Of a DNA stretch of 64,000 bases, positions 1 through 8,251 are shown piece after piece. Every line of letters starts with the position of its first letter. Within the stretch, counting starts at the first letter, position 1. Origin of the DNA: Bacteroidia bacterium (lineage in GTDB: Bacteria > Bacteroidota > Bacteroidia > NS11-12g > UBA9320); contig JAGYJG010000001.1 in the NCBI GenBank assembly GCA_018402155.1, positions 2,252,501 through 2,316,500 of the forward strand, given 5' to 3'. The notes under the pieces were generated by a model that saw nothing but the letters and a program-made list of their open reading frames with translations, was not told the origin of the DNA and made no database searches. A program made the translations under genes and the position numbers.

Positions 1-666
1 GGAAATTCGTGTTGCTAACATTGCATTTGCAGCATATTTTGTCATTTCAGCGCTAGGTATATCCATAAATACAAGAGGATGACCGTTCATTATAAATGGC
101 TTGTACAGTTTTCCCATGGTGTCTTTTGCCTTTTCAGTATCTACACCTACTACTATTCTGTCTGGTTTCATAAAATCATCTATAGCGGCACCTTCTTTCA
201 AAAATTCAGGATTGCTAGCTATATCAAAACCAATATTTACACCCCTTTTATCTAACTCTGCTTGCACAGCACTACGTACCTTCTCTGCTGTGCCCACTGG
301 TACAGTACTTTTAGTTACCACTACACCATAGTTATTCATGTGTTTACCTATTTGTGAAGCGACTTTAAGTACATATTGTAAATCTGCACTACCATCTTCT
401 CCTGGGGGTGTTCCCACTGCAATAAAAGCAACATCTGCACCTTTTATGCTACTAGGCAAATCCGTGCTAAAGTGAAGTTTTCCTTTTTTGTAATTACGGC
501 TTACCATAGGTTCTAAGCCTGGTTCATAAATGGGCATTATACCATTCCTTAAACCCTCAATTTTCTTACTGTCTACGTCAATACAAGTAACGTCTGTCCC
601 TACTTCTGCCAAACAAGTTCCGGTAACTAAACCAACATATCCCGTTCCGATTACTGCTATTTTCAT
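1..666 (-). CDS. ugd: UDP-glucose 6-dehydrogenase, N-terminal part (cut by window edge)
   Basis: The reverse strand is open from an ATG at 664-666 to the window edge without a stop, giving 222 residues. The start has the Rossmann loop IGTGYVG (residues 6-12) followed by a TDVTCIDVD strand. Further on are a STVPVGT motif and [10 protein letters not shown], all typical of UDP-glucose/GDP-mannose dehydrogenases, which oxidise a UDP-sugar to a uronic acid for surface polysaccharide. The family is usually about 440 aa, so the catalytic-cysteine half lies outside the window. The UDP-glucose assignment over UDP-ManNAc or GDP-mannose is inferred from the wording of the motifs. Confidence 0.9.
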   Translation of the reverse strand, partial: MKIAVIGTGYVGLVTGTCLAEVGTDVTCIDVDSKKIEGLRNGIMPIYEPGLEPMVSRNYKKGKLHFSTDLPSSIKGADVAFIAVGTPPGEDGSADLQYVLKVASQIGKHMNNYGVVVTKSTVPVGTAEKVRSAVQAELDKRGVNIGFDIASNPEFLKEGAAIDDFMKPDRIVVGVDTEKAKDTMGKLYKPFIMNGHPLVFMDIPSAEMTKYAANAMLATRIS

Positions 667-797
667 TTACTTTATTTTCTAAAGTGAGCAAAGATATTCA
701 AGGATTTGTTTAGACCTCGTTTTTTTTGAAGAACTCAAACGAAATTCCTTTAGAATTTAAGTAGAGTATTACTAATTAATGTGTTATTTTGCACAGT

Positions 798-1550
798 ATG
801 AATAAGTATTTTCTGATTTATTTAACACTACTTTTAAAGATAAGTGTTATGGCACAGTCAGACATGAAAACAGAGCAAGGCTTTCTCTTTGTACCCCATG
901 TAGCTTTTAATTCTCCTGGTGCCGAACTCAAAGAAAGGTTTGGTAATTTTACATCCCTTGGTTTAGCAGTTGATTATAAGTTGAAGAGTAACTTGGTCAT
1001 TGGATTAGACTATGATTGGTTTTTTAGTGACAATGTTAAAGACAATGGAATCTTTAGTAATATCGGTGGGCCTAGCGGAAACATTATTGATGAAAATGGA
1101 GACTTTGCAGTAATCCAGCTCAATATGAAAGGTAACTATGCTACAGTAAATGTTGGGTATCTACTAAATCTTTCAAAAAAGGAACCAAACTCCGGATTGT
1201 TACTCTCGGTGGGGGTTGGAGCGATGCAGCACCGCATAGACATAATATCATCGCAAGTAACTATACCTCAACTTAATGATGAATATGAGTATGGGTATGA
1301 TCAATTAACCTATGGCTTCGCTACAAAACAATATATTGGATATCAGCACCTTACTGAAAAAAATAAATATCAATTTAGGATTGGAGTTGAATATAATCAA
1401 GGTTTTTTACAAGGTAGGAGAACTTGGGATTATAACGCCAATATTTCAGGACTTTCTAAACAATTTGCAACAACTGCAGTATTGAAATTCGGATTGGTGG
1501 TGCCAGTTTTTACTAAGAAAGCCAAAGACGAAGAGTTCTTTATAGACTAG
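798..1550 (+). CDS. Predicted outer-membrane beta-barrel protein with signal peptide
   Basis: A 250-residue protein begins MNKYFLIYLTLLLKISVMAQ, a clear signal peptide ending at an Ala-Gln cleavage site. I chose the ATG at 798 rather than the in-frame TTG at 789 because it places the charged n-region directly at the start. The mature part has alternating hydrophobic strands (for example NMKGNYATVNVGYLLNL and YQFRIGVEYNQGF) and ends in a strand region like small 8-stranded barrels. I do not recognise a named family. It ends 4 bases before the Kdo transferase start, so the two are probably one operon for outer-membrane construction. Confidence 0.8.
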   Translation: MNKYFLIYLTLLLKISVMAQSDMKTEQGFLFVPHVAFNSPGAELKERFGNFTSLGLAVDYKLKSNLVIGLDYDWFFSDNVKDNGIFSNIGGPSGNIIDENGDFAVIQLNMKGNYATVNVGYLLNLSKKEPNSGLLLSVGVGAMQHRIDIISSQVTIPQLNDEYEYGYDQLTYGFATKQYIGYQHLTEKNKYQFRIGVEYNQGFLQGRRTWDYNANISGLSKQFATTAVLKFGLVVPVFTKKAKDEEFFID

Positions 1551-1554
1551 TCCA

Positions 1555-2757
1555 GTGTTTCGCTTAGCCTACATAACCGCTGCACGCTTAGCTAAACTGT
1601 TTCTGCCTTTAGCTGGCCAGATTAATGAAAAAGTTAATTTTTTTGTAAACCAACGAAAAAATGCAAAAGGCTTATCTCCTAAAGCGAGAAAATACTGGAT
1701 ACATTGTGCTTCACTAGGAGAGTATGAAATGGCTATACCCCTCATAGAAAATATTTTACTTAAACACACTAAAAAAGAAATCTTAATTACTTTTTTTTCT
1801 CCTAGCGGTTATACCCAAGCTATAAAAGGTGCATTTTCTGATCTCATAATGTACATACCTCTAGACGATTTGGCGCTAGTAAAACAGTTTTATAACCAAT
1901 ACAAACCTCAAATAGCCATTTTTATTCGCTATGATTTATGGTACAATTTTATTTTTGAGGGACAAAAAAGAGATGTTAAATTTTATCTTATTAATGCCCG
2001 TTTTGGTGCCCATCATTTTATTTTTGGGCCATTTGGTAAGCCATATTATAACCTACTTAAGAATTTTAGAGGAGTGTATACTTCAGATGCCGATAGCCAA
2101 CGACTATTAGTGTCTAAAGGCATAAGTGCTTTTCTTGCTGGAGACACTCGGTATGACCGCGTGAGTGATATAGCTAAAAAGGCAAATCTGAATGTGCCTA
2201 TAGCTAATTTTGTAGGCGGTAGGAAAGTACTACTAGTAGGATCTTCGTGGCAGCCTGAAGAAGACTTGATAGCACAATTATTGCTTTGTGAACCAAAAAA
2301 TTTAGCCATTATAATAGCTCCTCACGATGTAAAACGCTCCAATGGTATTGTCCAACAATTGAAAGATTATCTACCAAAGAAATATACTAATGGAGATTTT
2401 GGAAATGAAGATAGTATTTTAGTACTTGATACTATGGGAATGCTCTCCTCATTGTATCAGTACGCGGATTTTGCATTGGTTGGCGGAGGTTTCTCCGGAG
2501 CGTTGCACAACATACTTGAACCAGCTGTTTGGGGTTGTCGTATTTTTTTTGGACCTAAGGTAGAAAAATTTCCAGAGGCACAGGATTTTATAGATTCAGG
2601 ATTTGCATCCATAATTAACGAAAATGAACTATTCATAAACGAAATTATTCGACTACTTGACGATGAAAAGGAGTTAAATAGCATCAAATTAAAGACTAAA
2701 GCCTATACCAAAAGTAAAATAGGCGCTACCTTTCGGATAATAAAAAATCTAGCATAA
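1555..2757 (+). CDS. waaA: 3-deoxy-D-manno-octulosonic acid (Kdo) transferase
   Basis: This 400-aa protein with a GTG start is a GT30-family Kdo transferase, which adds Kdo from CMP-Kdo to lipid A at the inner face of the cytoplasmic membrane. The N-terminus is hydrophobic, like the membrane anchor of WaaA. The segment HCASLGEYE holds the expected catalytic Glu (residue 56). The C-terminal half has GSSWQPEEDL and then GGGFSGALHNILEPAVWG with a downstream FGPKVEKFPEAQDF, the CMP-Kdo-binding signature. It closely follows the barrel gene. Length is slightly under the roughly 420 residues of proteobacterial homologues, as is usual in Bacteroidota. Confidence 0.92.
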   Translation: MFRLAYITAARLAKLFLPLAGQINEKVNFFVNQRKNAKGLSPKARKYWIHCASLGEYEMAIPLIENILLKHTKKEILITFFSPSGYTQAIKGAFSDLIMYIPLDDLALVKQFYNQYKPQIAIFIRYDLWYNFIFEGQKRDVKFYLINARFGAHHFIFGPFGKPYYNLLKNFRGVYTSDADSQRLLVSKGISAFLAGDTRYDRVSDIAKKANLNVPIANFVGGRKVLLVGSSWQPEEDLIAQLLLCEPKNLAIIIAPHDVKRSNGIVQQLKDYLPKKYTNGDFGNEDSILVLDTMGMLSSLYQYADFALVGGGFSGALHNILEPAVWGCRIFFGPKVEKFPEAQDFIDSGFASIINENELFINEIIRLLDDEKELNSIKLKTKAYTKSKIGATFRIIKNLA

Positions 2758-3045
2758 TTTGTTTTTTTGAATTATCATCTGCGTATGATTAATTATTTGA
2801 AGTAAAGATATTTGTGAATCATTTTAGCCTATATGATTTTAGAAATATAGCTTGTGTGCCAAATCCTGTAAAATTAACACCACACGGTGAGTTTAATTGT
2901 TTGGTCTTATTTCTCGAGTATAGTATGCTGAAGTCTAATAGAATAAGGCCTTAAAATCTTTTGTTTTTTCTCATTGTAGAAAGAGATAATTAACCGTTGC
3001 GCTCGATGATAGGTAATAATCAATACTTAGTTTAATTCATATTTT

Positions 3046-3906
3046 TCAGTTTTCTTCACCTTTGTAGTAGGTGACTAGCACACTTTGACTGAGTTTGTTG
3101 ATAGGCGAAAGAGGATGTGTGGTATAGCGGTCTATGGCCTTTAGAAGCAACGTGAAATAATGGTTTTTCCAAAGGCGTTGCAACCTAATAAACATACCGT
3201 AGTAGCGGAATTTAACAGATTTGAAGTAACCTTTTGCTTGCTCCAACTCTTTATTTGACAGTGCACGGTCGTCTGCTTCATCAAGATACTTTTTCCACGC
3301 GGATTTTTGAAGTATACTTGGCCTATAATTAGAATCCGCTGGATTACCTACTGGAACTAGATTTTGGAGGTAGTCTAAAAATGGATTATTTTCTATAGGT
3401 TCTGTAAAATAGGCAGTCCCCCCGGGTTTCAATACACGATATGCTTCACTCAGAGAAGATTTTACACCCAATATTGGTAAATGGTGCAATATTGTACAAC
3501 CGACTACTATGTCAAACTCTTCATTGTCGAAGGGTAAGTCGTTTATATTACCTTGTACAAAGGTGCAATCTGCTTTGTTTTGCAGCGCAATTTTTCTAGC
3601 AAGTTTAATTAAATCACTGCCTATATCTATGCCAACAACTTGTGCACCTAGCTTGGCCATGAATATAGAAAACTCACCTCTGCCAGAACCGAAGTCTAAT
3701 ATCTTTAAACGCTCACTACTATTCTCTATTTGGGCATTGATAATACTCAGTAAATCTTTTTGGCTTTCGGAAAGCCAGAGGTTGTCCAAATTAAATGAAG
3801 TTGGGTTGACTGCCATTACATCTAGTAGTTCTTTTCCGTATACCCGATTCCATCTATATTGGTCCTTGTAGGTATGATCTATTTTTTTAGAGCTTATATT
3901 AGACAA
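3046..3906 (-). CDS. Class I SAM-dependent methyltransferase
   Basis: A 286-aa protein starts at TTG; no in-frame ATG precedes the conserved region. Residues 69-79 read ILDFGSGRGEF, the glycine-rich SAM-binding motif I, followed by the acidic VGIDIG strand (Asp94). FDIVVGCTILHHLP and YRVLKPGGTAYFTEP are the motif II/III signatures of the Methyltransf_11/25 group. The roughly 100 C-terminal residues are family-specific and I cannot tell the substrate; ubiquinone/menaquinone-type, lipid or small-molecule methylation are all possible. It is transcribed toward the Kdo transferase and diverges from the next gene. Confidence 0.85.
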   Translation of the reverse strand: MSNISSKKIDHTYKDQYRWNRVYGKELLDVMAVNPTSFNLDNLWLSESQKDLLSIINAQIENSSERLKILDFGSGRGEFSIFMAKLGAQVVGIDIGSDLIKLARKIALQNKADCTFVQGNINDLPFDNEEFDIVVGCTILHHLPILGVKSSLSEAYRVLKPGGTAYFTEPIENNPFLDYLQNLVPVGNPADSNYRPSILQKSAWKKYLDEADDRALSNKELEQAKGYFKSVKFRYYGMFIRLQRLWKNHYFTLLLKAIDRYTTHPLSPINKLSQSVLVTYYKGEEN

Positions 3907-4003
3907 TTTCCAATCTTTTATTTGTGTTCAAAATTATGGTAATGTACTCAGAGAATGGCAGTAAACTGTGTGTTTTTTTATCTAATACCATACATTCGCC
4001 CCT

Positions 4004-4951
4004 ATGCAAAATAGAGTAACCAAACTTTTTGGAATACAGTATCCCATTATACAGGCAGGAATGATATGGTGTAGCGGGTGGCAACTCGCAAGTGCAGTAA
4101 GCAATGCCGGTGGTCTAGGCATACTTGGCGCTGGCAGTATGTACCCTGATGTATTGAGACAGCATATTACGAAATGTAAAGAAACAACAAATAAGCCTTT
4201 TGCGGTAAATTTACCGCTGCTATATCCTGACATAGGCCAACATATTGCCACAATTTTAGACCTTAAGGTTCCTATTGTTTTTACCTCGGCCGGCAATCCC
4301 GCTACCTGGACCGAAACGCTAAAAAATGCAGGAATAAAAGTAGTACACGTAGTGAGCAATGAAAAATTTGCAAAAAAAGCAGAGGAATGTGGTGTAGATG
4401 CAGTCGTAGCAGAAGGTTTTGAAGCTGGTGGACACAATGGCAGGGAAGAAACAACTACACTAGTGCTTATACCTCAAATTAAAAATGCAGTAAAAATACC
4501 TGTGATTGCTGCAGGAGGAATAGGAACAGGAAAAACCATGTTAGCGGCAATGGCCTTGGGAGCAGACGCAGTGCAAATTGGTAGTAGATTTGTGACGAGT
4601 GAAGAAAGTAGTGCACACATTAATTTTAAAAATGCAGTAGTACAAGCAAAAGACGGTAGTACACAACTTAGCCTCAAAAAACTTACCCCGGTAAGGCTAC
4701 TGAAAAACAAATTTTGGGAGGAAATAGCCGCTGCTGAGTCAAGTGGGGCAAGCGCAGCGACTTTGGCCGAAATGCTAGGTAGAGCTCGCGCAAAAAAAGG
4801 AATGTTTGAAGGAGACTTAGAAGAAGGAGAATTGGAAATAGGACAAATTAGTGGATATATTGATCAAATCAAACCCGCTGCTAAAATTGTTCATGAAATA
4901 GTATTAGAATTTAATAACGAGATACAAAGGCTAACTAACATCCGTTTGTAA
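4004..4951 (+). CDS. Nitronate monooxygenase / FabK-like flavoprotein
   Basis: A 315-aa TIM-barrel flavoprotein of the 2-nitropropane dioxygenase family. It begins FGIQYPIIQAGM, carries the segment EAGGHNG with the conserved catalytic His (residue 144), and then IPVIAAGGIGTG and ALGADAVQIGSRF, which bind the FMN phosphate. Family members either oxidise toxic alkyl nitronates or act as enoyl-ACP reductase II (FabK). The fold cannot separate these two, although the short length and context favour a nitronate monooxygenase annotation. The next gene begins 11 bases after its stop and is probably co-transcribed. Confidence 0.85.
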   Translation: MQNRVTKLFGIQYPIIQAGMIWCSGWQLASAVSNAGGLGILGAGSMYPDVLRQHITKCKETTNKPFAVNLPLLYPDIGQHIATILDLKVPIVFTSAGNPATWTETLKNAGIKVVHVVSNEKFAKKAEECGVDAVVAEGFEAGGHNGREETTTLVLIPQIKNAVKIPVIAAGGIGTGKTMLAAMALGADAVQIGSRFVTSEESSAHINFKNAVVQAKDGSTQLSLKKLTPVRLLKNKFWEEIAAAESSGASAATLAEMLGRARAKKGMFEGDLEEGELEIGQISGYIDQIKPAAKIVHEIVLEFNNEIQRLTNIRL

Positions 4952-4962
4952 ATAATAAGAAT

Positions 4963-5589
4963 GTGAATGATCGTATAAAACGATATCTGATAGACGGAGA
5001 AGGTGATACCTTAGACTACAAGCAAGAGATAAGTAGCGCTCAGAAAATAGCAAAAACTATGGTGAGTTTTGCAAATCATAAGGGCGGTACCCTTCTAATA
5101 GGTGTAAGGGACAATAGAACCATAGCAGGTATACGAACAGAAGACGAGAAGTATATGTTAGACCTTGCTGCCTCGTTTTACTGCAAACCGGAGCTTTCTT
5201 TAGAAATAGTTGAACATTCTATTGGTGGCAAGGTCATATTGGAGTGTAAAGTGCCCGAAGGTATTGACAAACCATATAGCGCAAAAGGGGATGATGGAAA
5301 GTGGTGGGTATATTTACGAAATAAAGACAAAAGTTTGCTAGCCAGTAAAATTGTTGTAGATGTACTAAAAAGGCAAGCAAGTAATAAGGGAACAATGATA
5401 CGCTATGGAAAAAATGAAGAATTACTGCTGAAATACTTGGAAGAGAACGAACGGATAACGCTAAATGAATTTAAAAAAAAGGTCAATATTAGTAGGTGGA
5501 GAGCCTCCAAGATTCTTGTAAATCTCATTAGCGCAGGGGTTATTTTAAACCATACCCATGAAAAAACAGAGTTCTTTACGTTGTCATAA
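4963..5589 (+). CDS. AlbA_2/Schlafen-type putative DNA-binding protein
   Basis: A 208-aa protein with a GTG start. Residues about 10-130 form an AlbA_2 (Schlafen AAA_4-like) domain: LDYKQEISSAQKIAKTMVSF, then NHKGGTLLIGVRDN, then the PYSAKGDDGKWWVYLR strand. The last 70 residues (ENERITLNEFKKKVNISRWRAS region) look like a winged helix-turn-helix. Proteins of this build are usually called putative transcriptional regulators or ATP-binding proteins, but the real function is unknown. It is likely co-transcribed with the upstream flavoprotein. Confidence 0.8.
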   Translation: MNDRIKRYLIDGEGDTLDYKQEISSAQKIAKTMVSFANHKGGTLLIGVRDNRTIAGIRTEDEKYMLDLAASFYCKPELSLEIVEHSIGGKVILECKVPEGIDKPYSAKGDDGKWWVYLRNKDKSLLASKIVVDVLKRQASNKGTMIRYGKNEELLLKYLEENERITLNEFKKKVNISRWRASKILVNLISAGVILNHTHEKTEFFTLS

Positions 5590-5625
5590 GCCAATAAAAG
5601 TGGTTATTGTTTCGTTATTTATTAC

Positions 5626-5633
5626 TAAATTTG
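5626..5633 (+). promoter_or_regulatory. Bacteroidota-type -7 promoter box upstream of porG-like gene
   Basis: TAAATTTG matches the TAnnTTTG box of the Bacteroidota primary sigma factor. A TTG triplet at 5607-5609 sits 16 bases upstream as a possible -33 element. The box lies 17 bases before the ATG at 5651 and could start the porG-like/uppS/bamA transcript. Confidence 0.45.
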
Positions 5634-5650
5634 CGTTCTAAAGCCAAACA

Positions 5651-6610
5651 ATGGCAAGATTTCAAAGAACAAAAATGCTGAGATTAATAAGAAAATATAG
5701 TAACATCGTTGTAGCTACTGCGCTACTTTTGGTAGGTAGCACATTGCCAACAAATGCTCAACGCTGGTTTAAAACAAGCTCACTAGAATTCGGATTATTG
5801 GGTGGTATGAGTCATTACTCTGGAGATCTTACCCAGTCCTTTTTAGAAACTAAAGGATTTAAACCTAGTGTAGGTATTATCTCTCGTTATAGTCCAGGGG
5901 AGCGTTTCACCTTTAGACTAAGTGCTCAGTATGGCAGCATAGAAGGCAGAGATGATTGGTACGAAGATCCCAACTCTCCAACTCGAAGAAACCTAAGCTT
6001 TAGGTCAGACCTTTGGGATTTTACAGGGGCTTTAGAGGTAAATCTTATACCTATGGTAGCCAGAAGAAAATCAGGTGTATATCCCTATCTTTTCACTGGT
6101 GCTAGTGTGTTTAGGTTTAATCCAGAGGCGCAGTTTACATATGAACCTGGTAATGCAATGGAGAGCTATTTGACTCCAGAATTATATGGACAGTTGGCCG
6201 ACAGAGATGGTGAATATATTGAATTGCAACCTCTAGGCACCGAAGGTCAGCAAACTACAGAGTTTAACGATCGAAAGAGATACGCTCTAACTCAAATCGC
6301 CATTCCTGTAGGGGGTGGATTGAAATTTAAAATGAATCATAAATGGACTTTTGGTTTGGAATATGGCGTTCGTTTTACATTCACAGACTATTTGGACGAT
6401 GTAAGTGGAACCTATGTGGACCCTGTCCGTCTGCAAGGTCAGTATGGTCCAATGTCTGCTGCACTTTCTAACAGATCGCCACAGTTTGAGCCTGCAACGT
6501 TGGAAGGTACATCACGTGGAGATTCCGATAAATATGACTTATATGGTCTGCTCGGTATTTCACTTACCTACAGATTATACGGTAATAGGCCTGTTTGTCC
6601 AACATTTTAA
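5651..6610 (+). CDS. PorG-like outer-membrane protein (DUF6089 family), copy 1
   Basis: A 319-aa protein with an N-terminal signal (hydrophobic stretch about 16-35, ending NAQ) and a beta-barrel-like body. The signature FGLLGGMSHYSGDLTQ with a later FRLSAQYG and the FTDYLDDVSGTY segment near the C-terminus match DUF6089. That family includes PorG, an outer-membrane component of the type IX secretion machinery in Porphyromonas. In Porphyromonas porG also lies beside bamA, as here. It is followed by a second, shorter paralogue. The role in T9SS is by family and context; which of the two copies is the true PorG cannot be told from sequence. Confidence 0.8.
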   Translation: MARFQRTKMLRLIRKYSNIVVATALLLVGSTLPTNAQRWFKTSSLEFGLLGGMSHYSGDLTQSFLETKGFKPSVGIISRYSPGERFTFRLSAQYGSIEGRDDWYEDPNSPTRRNLSFRSDLWDFTGALEVNLIPMVARRKSGVYPYLFTGASVFRFNPEAQFTYEPGNAMESYLTPELYGQLADRDGEYIELQPLGTEGQQTTEFNDRKRYALTQIAIPVGGGLKFKMNHKWTFGLEYGVRFTFTDYLDDVSGTYVDPVRLQGQYGPMSAALSNRSPQFEPATLEGTSRGDSDKYDLYGLLGISLTYRLYGNRPVCPTF

Positions 6611-6665
6611 TAGAAAATACTGGTGATTAACTCCATTTTTACCACACTTGGAGTAACATCTCAAT

Positions 6666-6673
6666 TACTTTTG
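6666..6673 (+). promoter_or_regulatory. Bacteroidota-type -7 promoter box upstream of second porG-like gene
   Basis: TACTTTTG, a full match to TAnnTTTG, lies 31 bases before the GTG start at 6705. A TTG about 15 bases upstream is a weak -33 candidate. It would give the second porG-like gene, uppS and bamA their own transcript. Confidence 0.45.
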
Positions 6674-6704
6674 CGTATCATTTGAGAAAAAGGTACATCG
6701 TACG

Positions 6705-7481
6705 GTGAAAAAAGTAGCATTATACATAATTTTTTGTTGGACTATTCAGCCAATCCTTGCACAATCTTGGGAGGTAGGTGCTATGCTTGGAGGGTCAAAT
6801 TACCATGGAGATATTGCTTATAATATCGTACCTCAAGAGACCAATCTATCAGGTGGAGCATTTTTTAAATATAATTTTAATGAATTTTGGGCCATACGAC
6901 CTACCCTTTCTTACTTGAAAATAAGCGGAGCCGATAGTAATTTTAGCGAATATAGACTGCGTAATTTGAGTTTTAGGAATAATATTTATGAGTTTTCAAG
7001 TGTAGTAGAGTTTAATTTTAAACCTTTTAGTAATAGAGCCATTCACAATAATACAAGTGTATATACATTACTCGGAATTGCATTGTTTCTTCACCGGCCA
7101 GAGGCCTTACTTAATGATAAGTGGGTAGAGCTACAGCCATTACAAACTGAAAACCAACGGTATCGGTTGATGCAAATTAGTATACCTATGGGTGCAGGTA
7201 TAAAACACGCTCTTACTCCCAATATTATTGTTGGTTTTGAAGCAGGTTGGCGCAAAACGTTTACTGACTATCTAGATGACGTGAGTACCACTTATGCTAA
7301 CTTAAACACAGGCGGCGAAACCTATCAAGCTTTAGCAGACCGCTCATACGAAGTGAGTGAAAATGGAAATAGATTGGCCTCCCAAGGAGATTTACGTGGC
7401 GATCCAAATTTGAAAGACTGGTATTTTCAAACAGCATTTTCTATCTCTTATCGTTTTACCCCTATACAGTGCCCCTTTTAG
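6705..7481 (+). CDS. PorG-like outer-membrane protein (DUF6089 family), copy 2
   Basis: A 258-aa paralogue of the preceding gene, started by GTG (GTG AAA AAA) with a short signal peptide ending ILAQ. It shares the same skeleton: GAMLGGSNYHGDIAY, a RNLSFRNNIYEFSSVVEFN strand pair, HALTPNIIVGFEAGWRKTFTDYLDDVSTTY, and a C-terminal ISYRF strand. It lacks about 60 residues relative to copy 1. Position just before uppS and bamA fits the conserved T9SS/outer-membrane biogenesis neighbourhood. Probably an outer-membrane barrel serving T9SS or a divergent duplicate of it. Confidence 0.8.
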   Translation: MKKVALYIIFCWTIQPILAQSWEVGAMLGGSNYHGDIAYNIVPQETNLSGGAFFKYNFNEFWAIRPTLSYLKISGADSNFSEYRLRNLSFRNNIYEFSSVVEFNFKPFSNRAIHNNTSVYTLLGIALFLHRPEALLNDKWVELQPLQTENQRYRLMQISIPMGAGIKHALTPNIIVGFEAGWRKTFTDYLDDVSTTYANLNTGGETYQALADRSYEVSENGNRLASQGDLRGDPNLKDWYFQTAFSISYRFTPIQCPF

Positions 7482-7499
7482 ATAAAGAAAATAACGTAA

Positions 7500-8243
7500 A
7501 TGAGTAAAGAAAGCATAGACCAAAATCGACTACCCAAGCATATTGCTATAATAATGGACGGAAATGGGAGATGGGCCAAAGAAAAAGGTAAGTTTAGAAT
7601 ATTTGGCCATGAAAACGGCGTAAAAGCCGTGCGTGAAGTATCAGAAGGCTGTGCAGAACTAGGTATAGAGTGCCTCACACTATATGCTTTTAGTACAGAA
7701 AATTGGAATAGACCTAAAATAGAAGTGAATGCGCTGATGACTTTGCTGGTAAGGACTATAAAAAGTGAAACTAAAACATTGATGAAAAATGGCATCAAAC
7801 TAGATGCCATAGGCGATAGAAGTAATCTGCCAGATGATTGCAAAAAAGAACTGCAGGAGGCAATAGACTCTACAAAAAATAATGTAGGAATGACACTCAT
7901 ATTAGCACTAAGTTATAGTGCGAAATGGGATATTGTGAACGCTACAAAAACGATAGCGCAAAAAGCAGCGAGTGGAGAAATAAACGTAAGCGATATAGAC
8001 GAGGAACTAATAGATAAAACCTTGACTACTCACAAATATCCCCACCCAGAGCTTATGATACGTACAAGCGGAGAGCTGCGTATTAGTAATTTTTTGCTTT
8101 GGGAAATAGCCTACAGTGAGCTTTACTTTACAACAGTATTGTGGCCAGACTACAGAAAAGAACATCTCTATGAAGCAATTATTGATTTTCAAAGTAGAGA
8201 AAGAAGATTTGGTAAAACTAGCGAACAACTCGGTAAACGATAA
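7500..8243 (+). CDS. uppS: Isoprenyl transferase (undecaprenyl diphosphate synthase)
   Basis: A 247-aa cis-prenyltransferase that condenses isopentenyl diphosphate with farnesyl diphosphate to make the C55 carrier lipid for peptidoglycan and LPS. The N-terminal HIAIIMDGNGRWA motif contains the catalytic Asp (residue 20). LYAFSTENW and, near the end, IRTSGELRISNFLLW with AYSELYF are the substrate-binding signatures. Length is normal for the family. It starts 18 bases after the porG-like gene and bamA begins 8 bases after it, so it sits inside an envelope-biogenesis operon. Confidence 0.96.
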   Translation: MSKESIDQNRLPKHIAIIMDGNGRWAKEKGKFRIFGHENGVKAVREVSEGCAELGIECLTLYAFSTENWNRPKIEVNALMTLLVRTIKSETKTLMKNGIKLDAIGDRSNLPDDCKKELQEAIDSTKNNVGMTLILALSYSAKWDIVNATKTIAQKAASGEINVSDIDEELIDKTLTTHKYPHPELMIRTSGELRISNFLLWEIAYSELYFTTVLWPDYRKEHLYEAIIDFQSRERRFGKTSEQLGKR

Positions 8244-8251
8244 AATATACT

